64,000 nt of DNA from Phoenix dactylifera (GCF_009389715.1 NW_024067996.1:124001-188000); one strand, 5' to 3'. Numbered from the stretch's first letter, positions 46,800 through 59,220 are shown. Notes: generated by a model from the sequence alone, not told the origin. A program made the numbers and translations.

Positions 46800-47040
46800 G
46801 CTAAAGAATAAGAGTACATAAAGGTAGGAGAGCGAAATCAATCTCCGTCTATAAAATCTCTTCCGAGTAGTGAGCAACAAAAGAGACGACCCAGTCTGCT
46901 GCCGAGTTTGCCTTCCGATATACATAGGCCATCTGGAACGACCTCCAGCCGGCCACCAAGCTCTGGATATCCCTGAGTAAGGCATGCCCATTACCCTGTC
47001 GCCCAGCATTGCGAATTCCATAGAGGAATGAGTTGGTTTG
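46800..47040 (-). pseudogene. LINE RNase H C-terminal remnant
   Basis: On the minus strand, MAYVYRKANSAADWVVSFVA (about 46870-46930) followed by HYSEEILY matches the end of the RNase H domain of plant L1-type LINEs. It is truncated on both sides. Confidence 0.65.
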
Positions 47041-47690
47041 CTAGCAGGACTACCAAGATCCTCCCGCTATTCTTTTAATTTAATGGTCTCAATATCTTTA
47101 TCATTGGTTGGTGCAGGCTTTGGGGTGACAGTGACAAACAAGATCTTACTATACGTCAAAGTATGGATGATTTTTCTTTTCCAAATATGATAATTATTAC
47201 CGCGAAGTTTGTCTACCTTAAATCTATCAAAACTATCATTTTATGCTCCACAAGAAAATAACACAAGAATATAGTATGACACGCATTATTAGTATAATTT
47301 TTCAATTAGATCACATGTATGGCTGCTTTTTTTGCTTCTATCTTATGGAAAATGAGAAAATTTAGTATGTGTCATGCTTATATGTGTAGGCCTCCAGACT
47401 TCTTTTCATCAATTTCCTGCTGCGACGCGGGTTTTGATGGCATTCTCCACTCAAGGCTTTGTAAAACTTGATATTGATAGTTCTTTTGTACATAATGAAC
47501 GAGTATGCTAGGGCTGGGTTTGTCCTTTGAAATGTTGGTGCTCGCATTGCCTATGCAAAGGCTGGAATTTTTAAAAACCTGTGTCTAAATAATTAATTAT
47601 GTTTAGGTCAGCCTTTCTTATGCAACTAGTCAAGAGTAAAAATTATTCGTGAGTAATTGACTTTTTTTTTTTTTAAGCCCATCGGTCTCT
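47041..47690. other. Intergenic, no gene recognised
   Basis: AT-rich, with no reading frame or repeat boundary that I can support. Confidence 0.45.
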
Positions 47691-48170
47691 CTAGAAGATC
47701 ATGGGCGAAAGCGAATAGGATTAATATCCGTTTGTATTCGTTTCTGTATTTGAACCAATTCAAATATGGGTAGAAATTTAAAACTAATATTCGTATTCTT
47801 ATTTATATTTATAAAAAAAAATATAAATATGGATAAACAACTATCCGATTCGTATATGAATATTCGATTCTATTTGTAAATCTTATTCAATTATATATAT
47901 ATATTTATTTTTTTTAAAAAATAAATAATCATATTAGCATGTTATTAACTTTGTTTATTATTGTCTTAGTGATATCTTTGCTTCGGTTTATAGATTAATT
48001 ATTTGCTTTATACCTATATTTATATCTATACTATTGGTATCTATTTTATATCTATATTTATTTAAAATAAATATAAATATAAATTTTTACATCAAATTAA
48101 TATTAATATTTATATTTATATTAAAAAATAAATATAAATATAAATATACTAATATCCGATCCATTGCAGC
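47691..48170. repeat. AT-rich transposon-like repeat upstream of PPR gene
   Basis: The stretch is dense in words such as AATATCCGT, ATATCCGATTCG and TTTATATTTATA, and it closes with ATCCGATCCATTGCAGCCCT at about 48150-48170. GGATAT-rich repeats with a GGGCTGCAA-type end recur in plant non-autonomous transposons (compare 14395-14600). The outer boundaries are uncertain. It ends about 65 bp before the PPR start codon. Confidence 0.45.
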
Positions 48171-48234
48171 CCTAAGCCCTACTGCAAGCTCTTAAACCCT
48201 TCCCCTCGCTCTCTCCGGCCGGAAGGCCAAAAAA

Positions 48235-49404
48235 ATGTCCTCTCGCCTCGTTCGCGTTCCCCAATGTCTCTCCCGCCTCTTCTCCTCCTCCGGAAACCCT
48301 AACCCTAATCCCTACCCGAAGCGCCTGAAGACCACCGTCAATTACCTCTTCCGGGAGCACAACCCCGACAAGCTCGTCGCCGCCTTCAAGAAGTCCTCCG
48401 AGTCCTACCGCTTCCGCTGCAAGCACCGCATCTACGAGATCACCGTCCGCCGCCTCGCCGCCGCCGGCCGCCCCGACGCCGTCGAGGCCATCCTCGAGGA
48501 ACAGAAGCGCTATCCCGACGATATCGCCCGCGAGGGCTTCGCCGTCCGCCTTATCTCCCTCTACGGCAAGGCCGGCATGCCCGCCAACGCCGCTGCCACC
48601 TTCGACCAGCTCCCCGCCCTTGGCTGCCCCCGCTCCGTCATGTCCTTCAACGCCCTCCTCAGCGCCTGCGCCGACGCCGGCGACTCCGACCGAATGGCCG
48701 CAGCCTTCCGGGAGATCCCTGCTGCCGACCCCTCCATCGTCCCCAATGTCTTCTCCTACAACATCCTCATCCGCGTCCTCTGTGAAAAGGGCGATCTCGA
48801 TGCGGCCTTCGATGTATTGAGCCTCATGGAGAACAATGAGGTCGCCCCTGATTTGATCTCCTTCAATACTCTCTTGAATGGTTTCTATTCAAACAGGAGA
48901 TTCTCCGACACTGAAAAAATTTGGACTTTAATGGGTGAGAAAAATATCGAGCCGGATATCAAGAGCTTCAATGCAAAGCTGAGAGCACTGGTTTCAGAAG
49001 GGAACACTTCGGAGGCAGTGGAGCTTGTCGATGAATTGAGTCGGGTTGGACCAAAGCCCGACACTTTCTCTTTCAATGCTCTGATCAAAGGGCACTGCCA
49101 AGACGGGAACTTGGAAGAGGCCAAGAGGTTGTACCTGGATTTGACGAACAATGGCTGTGCTCCCAACAGGGGGACCTTCGAGACACTGATCCCTAGTCTT
49201 TGTGAGGCTGGGGACCTCGACCTGGCTCTCAAATGTTGTAACGAGAGCATGAGCCGCCGCTGTGTTGTGGATGCGTCAATGTTGCAGGAGGTGGTGGAAC
49301 GGCTGGTTAAGTTGTCGAGAGTGGAGGAGGCTAAGAAGCTTGTGGAGCTTGGGCGGAGGAATTATTATTCACGAAAGGACCTGAGAATGCCTTCCCCATC
49401 TTGA
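48235..49404 (+). CDS. P-class PPR protein, probably mitochondrial
   Basis: A single-exon gene of 389 residues. The N-terminus (MSSRLVRVPQCLSRLFSSSG) is Arg/Ser-rich with few acids, like a mitochondrial presequence. Then comes a conserved pre-domain (YLFREHNPDKLVAAFKKSSE), followed by about six P-type 35-residue pentatricopeptide repeats between residues 130 and 345 (FSYNILIRVLCEKGDLDAAF, ISFNTLLNGFYSNRRF, FSFNALIKGHCQDGNLEEA). No E or DYW editing domain is present. Length and pattern match the Arabidopsis At1g55890/At3g13150/PPR336 group, whose studied members associate with mitochondrial ribosomes. It is strongly GC-biased at the 5' half and normal later, as in monocot genes. Two decayed tandem copies follow downstream. 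Confidence 0.92.
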   Translation: MSSRLVRVPQCLSRLFSSSGNPNPNPYPKRLKTTVNYLFREHNPDKLVAAFKKSSESYRFRCKHRIYEITVRRLAAAGRPDAVEAILEEQKRYPDDIAREGFAVRLISLYGKAGMPANAAATFDQLPALGCPRSVMSFNALLSACADAGDSDRMAAAFREIPAADPSIVPNVFSYNILIRVLCEKGDLDAAFDVLSLMENNEVAPDLISFNTLLNGFYSNRRFSDTEKIWTLMGEKNIEPDIKSFNAKLRALVSEGNTSEAVELVDELSRVGPKPDTFSFNALIKGHCQDGNLEEAKRLYLDLTNNGCAPNRGTFETLIPSLCEAGDLDLALKCCNESMSRRCVVDASMLQEVVERLVKLSRVEEAKKLVELGRRNYYSRKDLRMPSPS

Positions 49405-50340
49405 GTCTCCCAGGTAAATACAATTTCCTATTGTTGCAATTCATGTTCTATGAATTATGAGGCAGTTGGTTTCTCGCTGTTTTGATGCTCTGCAAGGAAC
49501 AATCCACTCAGATATTGTTTTATAGAAAAAAAAAACTTTCTTCCTTTTAACGAACATATGATGCTCTCTGTTCAGGAACGATACTTGCACTAATTAGTGT
49601 TGCTATGCATTTGGCGTTCTCCAAGGTTATTGTTGTTGCTTGCAACTTGATGTAAATCTTTGATCGACTTAGGTCCGTCTTTAGTCCATCTATCTGTTGT
49701 CTTTTTTCTTTCATTTAAAGCTCTCTATTTTGTAGTCATTATGAATTTCTGTGTCCTTGCTTATTCTTATTTAGGAAAAAGAATAAGAAACACTGTTGGA
49801 AGTCTGTGACTTTAGGAAAAAGTTGCAAGAAACACTGTTGGAAGTCTGTGACTTTTCTATCAATCAGTTGATTAGCATGTAACCCATAGGCCATCTAATC
49901 TAGAAATTAGAGCTCTTTTATCTTTCCCACTAGGAAAAGGTCACTTATATCCACTTAACTCATGCATTGTGACATGAGGACCAAACCCGGACATTTCTCT
50001 GAAAAGCACCATGCAAGCAATTGCCTTCTTGTATGCCTAAGAGGAGTGCTATCTTCAATCTGATGCTAGTTGTCCCTGTTAAAAATATAAGATGGAAAAA
50101 AAAGCAAGAAGAACTTATTCTTATTCAATGCCAGACTACTTGAAAAATGTAAAAAGTGCTTCAATTGCAAATTATGCTGTTCCATGTATCTTAGAGTTTA
50201 AAACTAAGATTGATCCAACTCCCAACTTTATTGCCAAAAGAAGAACAGAATTGTTTAAGGAGTGAATGATCAAGTATCTCTTTGGTCACTTAAGTGAACT
50301 TTTGGATTAACTTACAAATTATGCATGTGACTCTGACCCG
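49405..50340. other. PPR 3' flank
   Basis: Holds the 3' untranslated region; a GTAAAT donor-like site follows the stop. The first about 350 bp recur after both downstream pseudocopies. The remainder to 50340 is spacer without a gene. Confidence 0.6.
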
Positions 50341-51340
50341 GTGGTCACTGCCTTCTGGGAGACCCCCTCTGCTGACCCCTCTATAGTCCCCAGGCTCATC
50401 TTCTACAACATCCTCATCCACGCCCTCTGCGAAAAAAGCAATCTTGATGCAGCATTTGATGTATTCAGCCTCATGGAGAAGATGGGGTTGCCCTTGATTG
50501 GATCTCCCCCCCCCCCCCGGGACAGGTTCTATTCAACAAGAGATTCTCCAATGCTGAAATGATTTGGGGACTTTAATGGGTGAGAAAAATATCTTGCCGG
50601 ATATAAAGAGCTTCAGGTTTCGGAAGGGTAGACTTCAGATGCGGTGGAGATCATCGATGAATTGAGGTGGGTCGGACCAAAGCCCGACATGTTCTCCTTC
50701 AATGCTCTGGCCAAAGGGTCCTGCCAAGTTGGGAACTTGGAGGAAGCCAAGGGGTTGTGGGACCTTTAAAACCATGATCCCCAGCTTTTGTAAGGCTACA
50801 AAGTTCGACATGGCTCTCAGTTGTAGTAATGATAGTCATAGTATGAGCCACCAGCTTGTTGTGGATGTGGCAGTATTGCAGGGGGTGGTGGATGGGCTGG
50901 TTAAGGTGTCTAAATTGGAGGAGCCTAAGAAGCTCTTGCGCAGCTTGGGCGAATGATTATTAGTCATGAAAGGACCTGAGGATGCCTTTGTCATCGTGAG
51001 TCTCATATGTATATCCATCTTCTCATTGTTGTAATTCATGTTATGTGAATTATGAGGCATTAGATTTGCAGTTTTGATGCTTGGGACCTAATCAGATATT
51101 GTTCTATTAAAAAAACAATTTTTTCCATTTTAACAAGCATACGATGTTCCTTTTCTAGCAATCTTACTTGCATTAGTTAGCATTGGTGTTTAATTGGTGA
51201 TCATTGAGGTTTGCTTTAACTGCATTTTAGTTTAGAACTTTGATCGACTTAGGTCTGTTTTTAATTATCTCTGTATCTTTACCATCTATTTCCCTTTTAA
51301 GTAAAAGCTCTTTATTTGTAGTACTATAAACATTTTTGAC
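50341..51340 (+). pseudogene. PPR tandem pseudocopy 1
   Basis: The segment matches the intact gene from about its codon 155 to the end and on into its 3' flank. The N-terminal 150 codons are missing, and the frame is broken repeatedly, for example by a C-run near 50507-50518 and deletions around 50560-50640 and 50760. Shared pieces include DPSIVP, FYNILIHALCEKSNLDAAFD, KPDMFSFNAL and VLQGVVDGLVKVSKLEEPKK. Because 3' flanking sequence is copied too, it arose by DNA duplication, not retroposition. Confidence 0.88.
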
Positions 51341-51520
51341 ATTGTTTGAGATCTCAACTAAAGGAAGGAATTCCAAGATGCCCGGTTGGGAATCTGTAGC
51401 AGTTCTATCAATGCCTAAACTATCTTAGGTCAACTTTTGATTTAATTTGCTGACATAATCCACTGACCTGTTGATCCATTGACTGATCATGACAATAAGA
51501 TAGAAATGGATGTTAATACT

Positions 51521-51763
51521 CTGCTGTTCTGCTTGATTATACCACAAGTTCAGCTTCTTTGCTGGATTTTCGATGAAGAGTAATGGCACGTCCAGTAAAG
51601 GACCTTCGCTTTACTGATCCCTAGCCTTTGCAGGCTCAATTATCTGCTATTCTGCTTGATTATACCACAAGATCAGCTTGTTGGCTGGATTTTTGATGAA
51701 GAGTAATTGCACTTCCAGTAAAGGGCCTTCGGTGCGTTGTTCTGCAGCCTCTACGGGCTTGGG
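51521..51763. repeat. Direct repeat, unit about 123 bp
   Basis: Copies at about 51521-51640 and 51644-51763 share TTCTGCTTGATTATACCAC, GATGAAGAGTAAT, CCAGTAAAGG and CCTTCG. The second runs into PPR pseudocopy 2. Confidence 0.8.
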
Positions 51764-52250
51764 GAGCTCGACCTGGCTCTCAAGTGTTGCAGGGGGGTGG
51801 TGGATGGGCTGTTTAATATTTTGTAGTGAAGGCTCAGAAACTCATGGATTTACAAAAGGAAAGGACCTGAGGATGCCTTCCTTATCTTTAGTCTCATAGG
51901 TAAATCCATTTCCTCATCGTGATAGTTCATGTACTATGAACTATGTGCTGTTAGCATCTTGTTGTTTTGATGCTTTGGAATCTAATCAGACATTGTTCTA
52001 CAGAAAAGGAAATGACTTTCTTCATTTTTTGTTTTTTTACATATACATGATGCTCCTTCTGTAGGAACCCTTGCTGCATAAGTTAGTGTAGGCATGTAGT
52101 TGGTGATCTCTGAGATTATTGGCGGGTCCATTCTATAGTCAAATTTAGATGTTCGCCTGCAGCATTTCTTCTTAATATCTGTTCTTTCTAAATGAAAGCT
52201 CTTTAATTTTACTTTCTATGAACATCTGTCACATTTTTTGAGAACAATCG
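51700..52250 (+). pseudogene. PPR tandem pseudocopy 2
   Basis: A shorter remnant of the PPR gene's last about 70 codons (LGELDLALKC-like, GVVDGLFN, KDLRMPSL) plus the shared 3' flank (ATGATGCTCCTTCTGT, GGTGATC, AAAGCTCTTTA). It is heavily deleted. It shows the unit was duplicated twice. Confidence 0.8.
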
Positions 52251-54792
52251 TCCAACAGTTCCAGGATGCCGTAGATGTTGTATTGTCATTTGGTTATCTA
52301 ATATGGGATATGGCTCAGGGAAATATGGTTTTGTTAGAAGAGATTTAAGGAAGTGACACCTGCTTCTCTACAAAATGACAAAAGTTTACAGCTTATTAGT
52401 TTTACTTGAGATGAGCAACTGGACCTCTGTTCTGAATGGAGGGAAAATTCTGGGAAGGTGAAAGTTTGGCAAAAGCGGCTAATTTAGCCAGGGAGCGAGA
52501 CAGCTCGATATCCTTTGAATAGGAAATGCTGAGCTTCATTTACTTCAATTGCAGAGATCATACCTCATCATTATTGTTATCAAAATTCATTCCCACTCAC
52601 GAAGATCTAAATTATGCAATCATTAGTTGCCATTCCAGAAATTTTCCGGAGAACAATGTGCAAGGTCTCTCCATGCCTTAGTAAAAACCATAACCTTGTG
52701 TGATCCATTTATCCATATCTAGTTTACATTTTTCAACATCCAAGAATCTCAGATTCTCTTTGTTCAAAAAAGAAATAATCTTTTAGATTCATGGAAGAAC
52801 ATGCAATCAGTCTAAGTGTCTGTTCTTTCTGCCTTCGAATCCAAAAGGTACCATTTGTTCAATGTAATCGGTTAGAAAGTGGCGTCACATGACCGAATTG
52901 GTGAAGTGGATTTTCCTGGAACTCAGAGAACTTCACCACGATCTGTCCCAGTATTAGTCTCCATCAACATGGTCTTGAGATCCTTCTCCGTGCACAAGCC
53001 ATTCGTTGTTTCCTAGTGTGACTTTGTGATCTAAAACAACTCTTCATGAGCTTTCACTGAATTCTCAATGAACTTCTAATAGGCCAATCCTGTCAGGGCA
53101 ATCCCCACTTTTACAAAATGCAACATTTGTTCCAATGATTCAAAATTTGGTTTATTGTCATTTAAAAGATGTTCGTGACAAAGCTTGAACAATATAACTT
53201 TCTCTCCATCTTTTTGTTCTGTTATATGTATGCAACAACCAATGCGTGCATGCGCTTAGTTTACATCGATTGTGCATTATTAAGATCTTGTGTGATTATA
53301 TAAAACAAAGGAATTCAAGATATCAGATGGTTATGTAGGGCCAAAGGACCCAAAATATAATTTTTGATTAGCCTTTTGGATGATATCCTAGATTATTACA
53401 AATGGTAATAAAGTAGACTCAGTCCACAATCTATATGTGACTAGGAGAGATAGGTTCTTTTGGAGCTGATCATGAGCTAATTAGATTTAGAGCGTTAGCT
53501 TGGTGAGGATGTTATAGCTTAAATGAGTATGTGAGGACCTTGCAGATTATATTTAATCCCACATCTTAAATCTATGAGGAAACATACATTGGTTCTTCTC
53601 CCCAATACTCTCACCATGAATCTTCATAGAGACTTTGTTCTCAACAATTTCATCAGTCCTTCATACGAGTTGAAATTTGAGTGCAGCAGCCCTTGATCCT
53701 ATCTCCTTACTATTACATTGCCTTGATTGTTGTTCTTAGGTTTATCTCGTTACTGCCATCTTAAGTCGCTTAGAGTGATATTAAATAGCCAACAGAAGTA
53801 GTCTTCTCAGAATTATACACTTGACTAACCATCTAATTGACAGTCATTTTTTGCGGCCAAGAAGCCATTAGAGTGACATAAAATAAACAAAAGAAGTTAA
53901 GAGACTAAATTAAGGGCTTAGGTTTCTGTTCTGTAAAATATCAATTACCTGTCATCTTATCCTTTTTGAACCCCAAAGAATTGGATATTTTAAAGATTAT
54001 GAATCTTCCATGCAAATCATGGTCGTTGCGTGCAACTTTCTCTTTCAGAACAACGAATCATTCAAATCACTCTCTGGATGTAGCTCATGAAGCTCTTAGC
54101 AAACCCATAGGCGATCAAGTTGCATTCGCTCACGTGAGTCAGCTTTTTGCTAGGTCTTCTTACTATTAGTCGGGTAAATGACAGGAGAAATCTTGACAGC
54201 AATCATAAGATTTTATCTATATTGGTTGGTACTCTATTGGTCTGATAAATTCTAAATAAGTATTGAGTCTGGTTATAATAGATCGGGTTGGATAGAGCCA
54301 CGTCATCTAGGTTGGGTTGGATTGAGTTTCTGTCAAGTCCGGTTGGAAGTAAGTTGCACTTCGTTGAGTCAAGTGTGGTCTATTGATGAGGTGTGGATCT
54401 GCCGTGTGACCCAAGTTTCAATTGGATGTTGTTTTGTCTCTTTCATTAGCTTCTGGACTAAGAAGCTTTTTTTTAATCAAAAGAGAAAGAAATGGACTAG
54501 ATCAAGCAAGATGTATGATGGAATCTTTTTGTCCTCTGAAATTGTTTCTAAAACTGTAGAATTTTTGGTAGTAAAGATTTATTACCTTCAAAAATAGCGA
54601 AAACAAAAGCAACAAATAGCATATATTTTGTGCAAATGCTATATCTAATATCAATCTCCATATTGTATTTCACTAATTTATAGAAAAATAAAAAACACAA
54701 AGACAGCAACGAGACCCAAAATTACAAACCAAATCCAAAATAAATTACCCCAAGATTTTGTACAAATATTACTAGTCTAAACAATTCTAAAG
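52251..54792. other. Intergenic, no gene recognised
   Basis: No supported gene. A block starting TGTGAGGACC at about 53530, with AATCCCACATC downstream, recalls the start of TRIM-type LTRs, but I found no partner repeat. Confidence 0.4.
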
Positions 54793-55212
54793 CTAGAAGC
54801 ACAAAGCTCTGTTAATTTTCTTTCGCAAGAACAGAGGAAAGAAGAGTTTATTCGCGAAGGAAGACGCGGGACAACCTGCGATCGCATCCTCCACATCCAT
54901 GAGTGCTGGAAATTCCACCGAAGGGCGGACAGCAGTAGGGAAAGGCTGCAGTATCAGCACCGCAACCGAGGCCGAGACGGCCACCGATTTCAAAAATTGG
55001 ACGTAGACCGGCGGCAGGGGGACGCCGGCGACGGCGGCGCACATGAGCAAGAGGCCGGCTTTGAAGGCGACGAGACTGAGAAGGACGCACGCCACCGATG
55101 CCAGGTCATGGTCGCCGGACAGCGGATCGGCGATCATGAATCCGCCCACGGCGATGGAGAGGGCGGGGACGACGACGGAGGTGAGATCGCAGCGGCCAAC
55201 GGCGGCCGCCAT
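54793..55212 (-). CDS. Small three-helix membrane protein, function unknown
   Basis: An open frame of 139 residues on the minus strand. It starts MAAAVGRCDLTSVVVP in a GC-rich context with a plausible 5' leader and no upstream in-frame ATG nearby. Three hydrophobic segments are predicted by eye at residues about 10-29, 38-60 and 68-88. The C-terminal third is polar, then basic (FLRKKINR). The codon usage and GC bias resemble the nearby real genes and differ from the AT-rich surroundings. I do not recognise the family. It could be a short plant membrane protein or the first exon of a longer gene. Confidence 0.55.
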   Translation of the reverse strand: MAAAVGRCDLTSVVVPALSIAVGGFMIADPLSGDHDLASVACVLLSLVAFKAGLLLMCAAVAGVPLPPVYVQFLKSVAVSASVAVLILQPFPTAVRPSVEFPALMDVEDAIAGCPASSFANKLFFPLFLRKKINRALCF

Positions 55213-58200
55213 GAGCTAGTTACGGAAGAGAATAAGGGGAAGAGAAATGAGACCCAGGAGCGAAGGGTGAGGTCGCCGAGATTGCGGAGGCGTTGCCTAA
55301 GTTTATACCCGCTGGTGTCGTCATGCGCGTGCGAGAACGACGTTCAGGCGTGACGGCACGAACGGGTCAAGCACGTGCGGTGCACTTCAAAGTGTTGACG
55401 ACTCAATGGGTGCAATCAGGGCCGGTTTTATCAAGCTAATGTCTGATCAAATTTAGTTTGAAATTTCTTAAGTCAAGCTTGATTTATTTTTTATTATTTT
55501 AAGCTTAATTCATGCTTAATTTCAAATCGAACCAAATATGCGTTCAATCGATTAACTCGGCAATTCTAAATTGAGATAAAATGAATTTAAACTCAAATGT
55601 AGCTTAATTAAAATTTTTAGTACTATTTTAATAAATTGAAAAGAAAAAAAATATATAAATTAAAACTTTAATTTAACAATATATTATTGATGTAGTATAT
55701 AATACAAATGTATTTGATCAATATCTGGCTGAGCTTGATGTTGATTTGAAATTAATTTGAAGTTTGTTTTGCTGGTTCAAGCTTAACTCATTCAGCTTAC
55801 TTCGATTCTAAGTTTCTAGAAGCCGAGCCCGTGAAAGCTTAAGTTGCTTGGGCCAAGCTTTCAGTTCAGCGATTGATGGTAGATTTTCACTTACTTCTGA
55901 GAGAAGTATGTGCAGATTGACCATGGACGGAGTTGGTGGTCCGTGGTGTACTAAATTGAGAATATTCTTTGGCTTTTACCAAAAAAACAAATGATGAATC
56001 ATAAATTTGATTTATGACTTCTCCCTCGCAATCTGGAGGAGGGACGCGACCAGCAACCACCAGTGGCAGAGCTGGACCGGCCAGCTGCAGCCGTGGCGTT
56101 GAACAGGTCTTCGGTTGGATTCGGAAAATCCAATATGCACCGACATCGGGAAATCGTCTTTTGACCGAATCTTTCTAAATAAAATAATGGACTCCACGAC
56201 AGATATTTTACCAACTACCGAAACAGAAAATGATGGTTTAAATAGAAGGCCTGATAGCTCGCATGGCTGGCTCTGTTGATGAAATCCGGAATTGCTGTTT
56301 TTACAACTTACAAAGTTAAATATCAAAATATTACTTTGGTTGGATAAATACATAAAATATTAAATAACAGCGGTCTCTCTTGTTCTTATTAAGATAATGT
56401 CTGCGTCTGAGGGTCGTGCTTTCGGCGATGAGCTCGTGGGATATAGGCTAGGATGGCGCAGGAGGTGACGTGGGATGGGCTACCGTTCCTTCGTGCATGG
56501 TCAAGTCCACCCTTGGACCAACCATCGCGCAAGTCTGAAAGCACTCCTAAGTCCATCATTCATCCATTGGCAGCTCACAAAGCGGCAAGTGGATATCCAA
56601 CGGTGAATTTACATGAAGAAAAAAAAAAAAAGAGAGCTTAGGTTATTGTTTATAAAATAAAAGATATCTTTGCATTAGTATGAAATCATTGAAAAATAGG
56701 ATTTCGAAAAAAAATATTTTAATCTTATAAATAGTTTTAAAAAAATTCTAACAGCGATGATTGTGACATGATGATGAATAATTTTATAACTTTTTAGGCC
56801 TATAAACGCGGGAAAAGGTAAGGTGATCGACCGCATCGAAGGTGGCCAGAAAGCAATTAGGGTGTGAGGTTAGCTTAGTGTAATAAAACATCCAACGACC
56901 AATTAAGAAAATCAAGTAAAATATAAAGGCAGGTCAAGTGATAAAATGGTGAGTCATCAGACCTTGCAAGCTGGAAGCACGAAATTCCTGTCCGTGCCAA
57001 CGGTGATTATGCTGGTCGGGCGATAAGGACTTGCTTGGCTGGGTTATGGACCATGAATCTGGTCAGAAAAAAAAAAAAGGGAAGGGAGACTAAGGACTTT
57101 GAAAGAAAAAGAAAATAGGAGAGAAGAGGGTTGAAGCAATCACTGAAATGAGGGAGAAACGCAGCGTAAGGTTTGGTACTGCCGAGCAAGGACAAAGTCA
57201 AACAAGAGTTTTGAGGCATAAATTAATAATGTTATATAAATTAAAAAATGTTAAAAATATTACACAACAATGATAGGCATTATTAGGTGGACTAGGTCCA
57301 CCGTGGATCGAGGATAAAATAAATCTTTTTTCCTCCTTTTTTTTTTAATTTTATGTATAATAGTAATATGTGCTAGGATGATTTGATCAGTGAGAAGAAA
57401 AAAATTTCTCAATTCGCTCAACTCAAATCTCTTATAAGAAAATTAAGAAAGAATTGGGAGATATGCTTGATCAAAGTTTTTCTGTTTTTTTTTTTTTTTT
57501 AATTTGACTAGCCTATTTCAAAGCCCAAACGATAGAATTTCATCCTGCTTAGCTCCGTAGAAGGTTAACCCTAAGTTATAGATTTCAAAAAATTACCGGA
57601 ACGTTATATGACCAAATTATGGCCTCCGAAAGTCTGGTTCCTGACTCAGCTTTTCGATGTGGAGGATTTTACTCTTGGACCCTATCCAACCCTACTCATA
57701 GTGGCTAAAGTGGTCCACATCAAGTCTAGTGATCCTCCTGATTCAGGACTCTTCTTGTTTAGGGGATTTAACTCCTACTAAATTAAAACTAAAGATGGAA
57801 AATTGCTAAATTCTTTGCCTTACGGCTGAACCGCTTTGGGCCTTGGTCCACTAGGATTTAGTATTCACCTAGTAATTGTGTGATTCCAAGAGTGGACCAG
57901 AATCTTGTTCTCATACAAATGCGGTTTAATTTTAGGAATTTTAACTGAAGTCCAGTTCTTCAGATTTTGGTTGCGTGGGCTTGGAGACTATGGAATGCTG
58001 AACCGTTTTGACTTACGTTGGAACCAAATTGAGGGGCATAAGATGTGCACTGTAAGCACTCTGATATAAGGTGCTCTTTTTTAAGATTTATATTAAAGAT
58101 CGAGTCCTTAGGGTTGAAGCTTTCATTCAGCAAGCACTCAGTTGCCATTTTTCCCCTTTCTTTCTTTCTCTGCTTCTTTTTTTCATGGAGTTTCAACAGC

Positions 58201-58972
58201 TACACCCAGATTTCCCCCAAGTGTAAAATTGGAGAAGATTGAAGACTGCAAAATTGAAGCTTTCCAATGTGAGATGGAGTAAATTAACCTTCTTTTACAC
58301 CTTACTAAATGATATCATTTATAAAGAACTTTTCTCATACTTATTTTGATGTAATTTTCTAATTTTTTTCTTTTTATTGGAATTTTTGATTTTTTTGAGT
58401 TGAACATGAATAGGGATTTTGCTGAAGTCATACTTTTGCCCTTAGATCTTGAAAAGTTTAGGTTTGCCTTGGGAACAAGTTTTTTTCTTCATATTTGATT
58501 TTTTATTTCGTAATTTGACAAAATGAAACATTCTTGCTTTGTGAGATTTGGCATTAATCGGTTACATTATGCCATATTCAAATTTGTCATATTTCTCCTT
58601 TTTGTCATAAGAGATGAATAATAACTTGGCCAACATTATGTTTTTCCTTAGGATACTGAGCAAATTGAGTTGCTTTCACTTTTTTTCTTTTTTTTCTTTT
58701 TTAAGAAGAGCCTTGATAGCATGTTTAATGGCACATCTCCTAACAACCAGTGTTTTTAGGTTATCGATTGTTTGCTATATTTATTTCGATTAATAACTCA
58801 TTTACAAGTTAGAATATGCCTTAAAGATAGTGTGCAAGGCAACTCAACGTGACATTCATTTCTCTTAGATTTAGCAGGCTCCTCTGTCTGAACTAAAAGA
58901 AGGACTTTTGTAAATAAATCACAAGAAACAGTTTAGTTGACAATACATAATAATTGCAAAATTTTATTTTTG
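55213..58972. other. Intergenic, no gene recognised
   Basis: 55.4-55.9 kb has AGCTTGAT/GAGCTTGA-rich AT-rich sequence of the kind found in plant non-autonomous repeats. The rest has homopolymer runs and short open frames without features. Confidence 0.4.
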
Positions 58973-59220
58973 GTGATGAAGAGTACGGGGAGCATCAAGT
59001 GAGATCTTAAGCCTGTCATGCATTGCATGGTAATCCAAAACACACTCAGGAAGGTTGCTTGTAAACGTTGTGACAAGCAAGCTCAAATCCTCTACAACTT
59101 CATCTGGCCATATTTCATTAATTAACTTTAGAACATTATAGTGGGTCGCTCTAGCTAATGATGGGATGATCTCAAGACTATCTTCAACAATATCATATTT
59201 CGTCTGTTCGGTAATTTGCC
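58973..59220 (-). pseudogene. Orphan exon-like open frame, unidentified
   Basis: On the minus strand one frame is open for about 80 codons from about 59220 to a TAA at 58973. It reads KYDIVEDSLEIIPSLARATH, then NVLKLINEIWPDEVVEDLSL and later NLPECVLDYHAMHDRLKISL. It has no ATG, but a possible splice acceptor (CCGAACAG) precedes it. Upstream (to about 59420) more protein-like pieces appear in other frames (DFRQVFNLVKYESLKPLHV, LLVITFYVAREDPVK). I do not recognise the protein. It looks like the 3' end of a decayed multi-exon gene. Confidence 0.4.

Noticed and set aside
53529-53640. Possible second TRIM or solo LTR starting TGTGAGGACC
   Set aside because: No matching second repeat, primer-binding site or target duplication was found.
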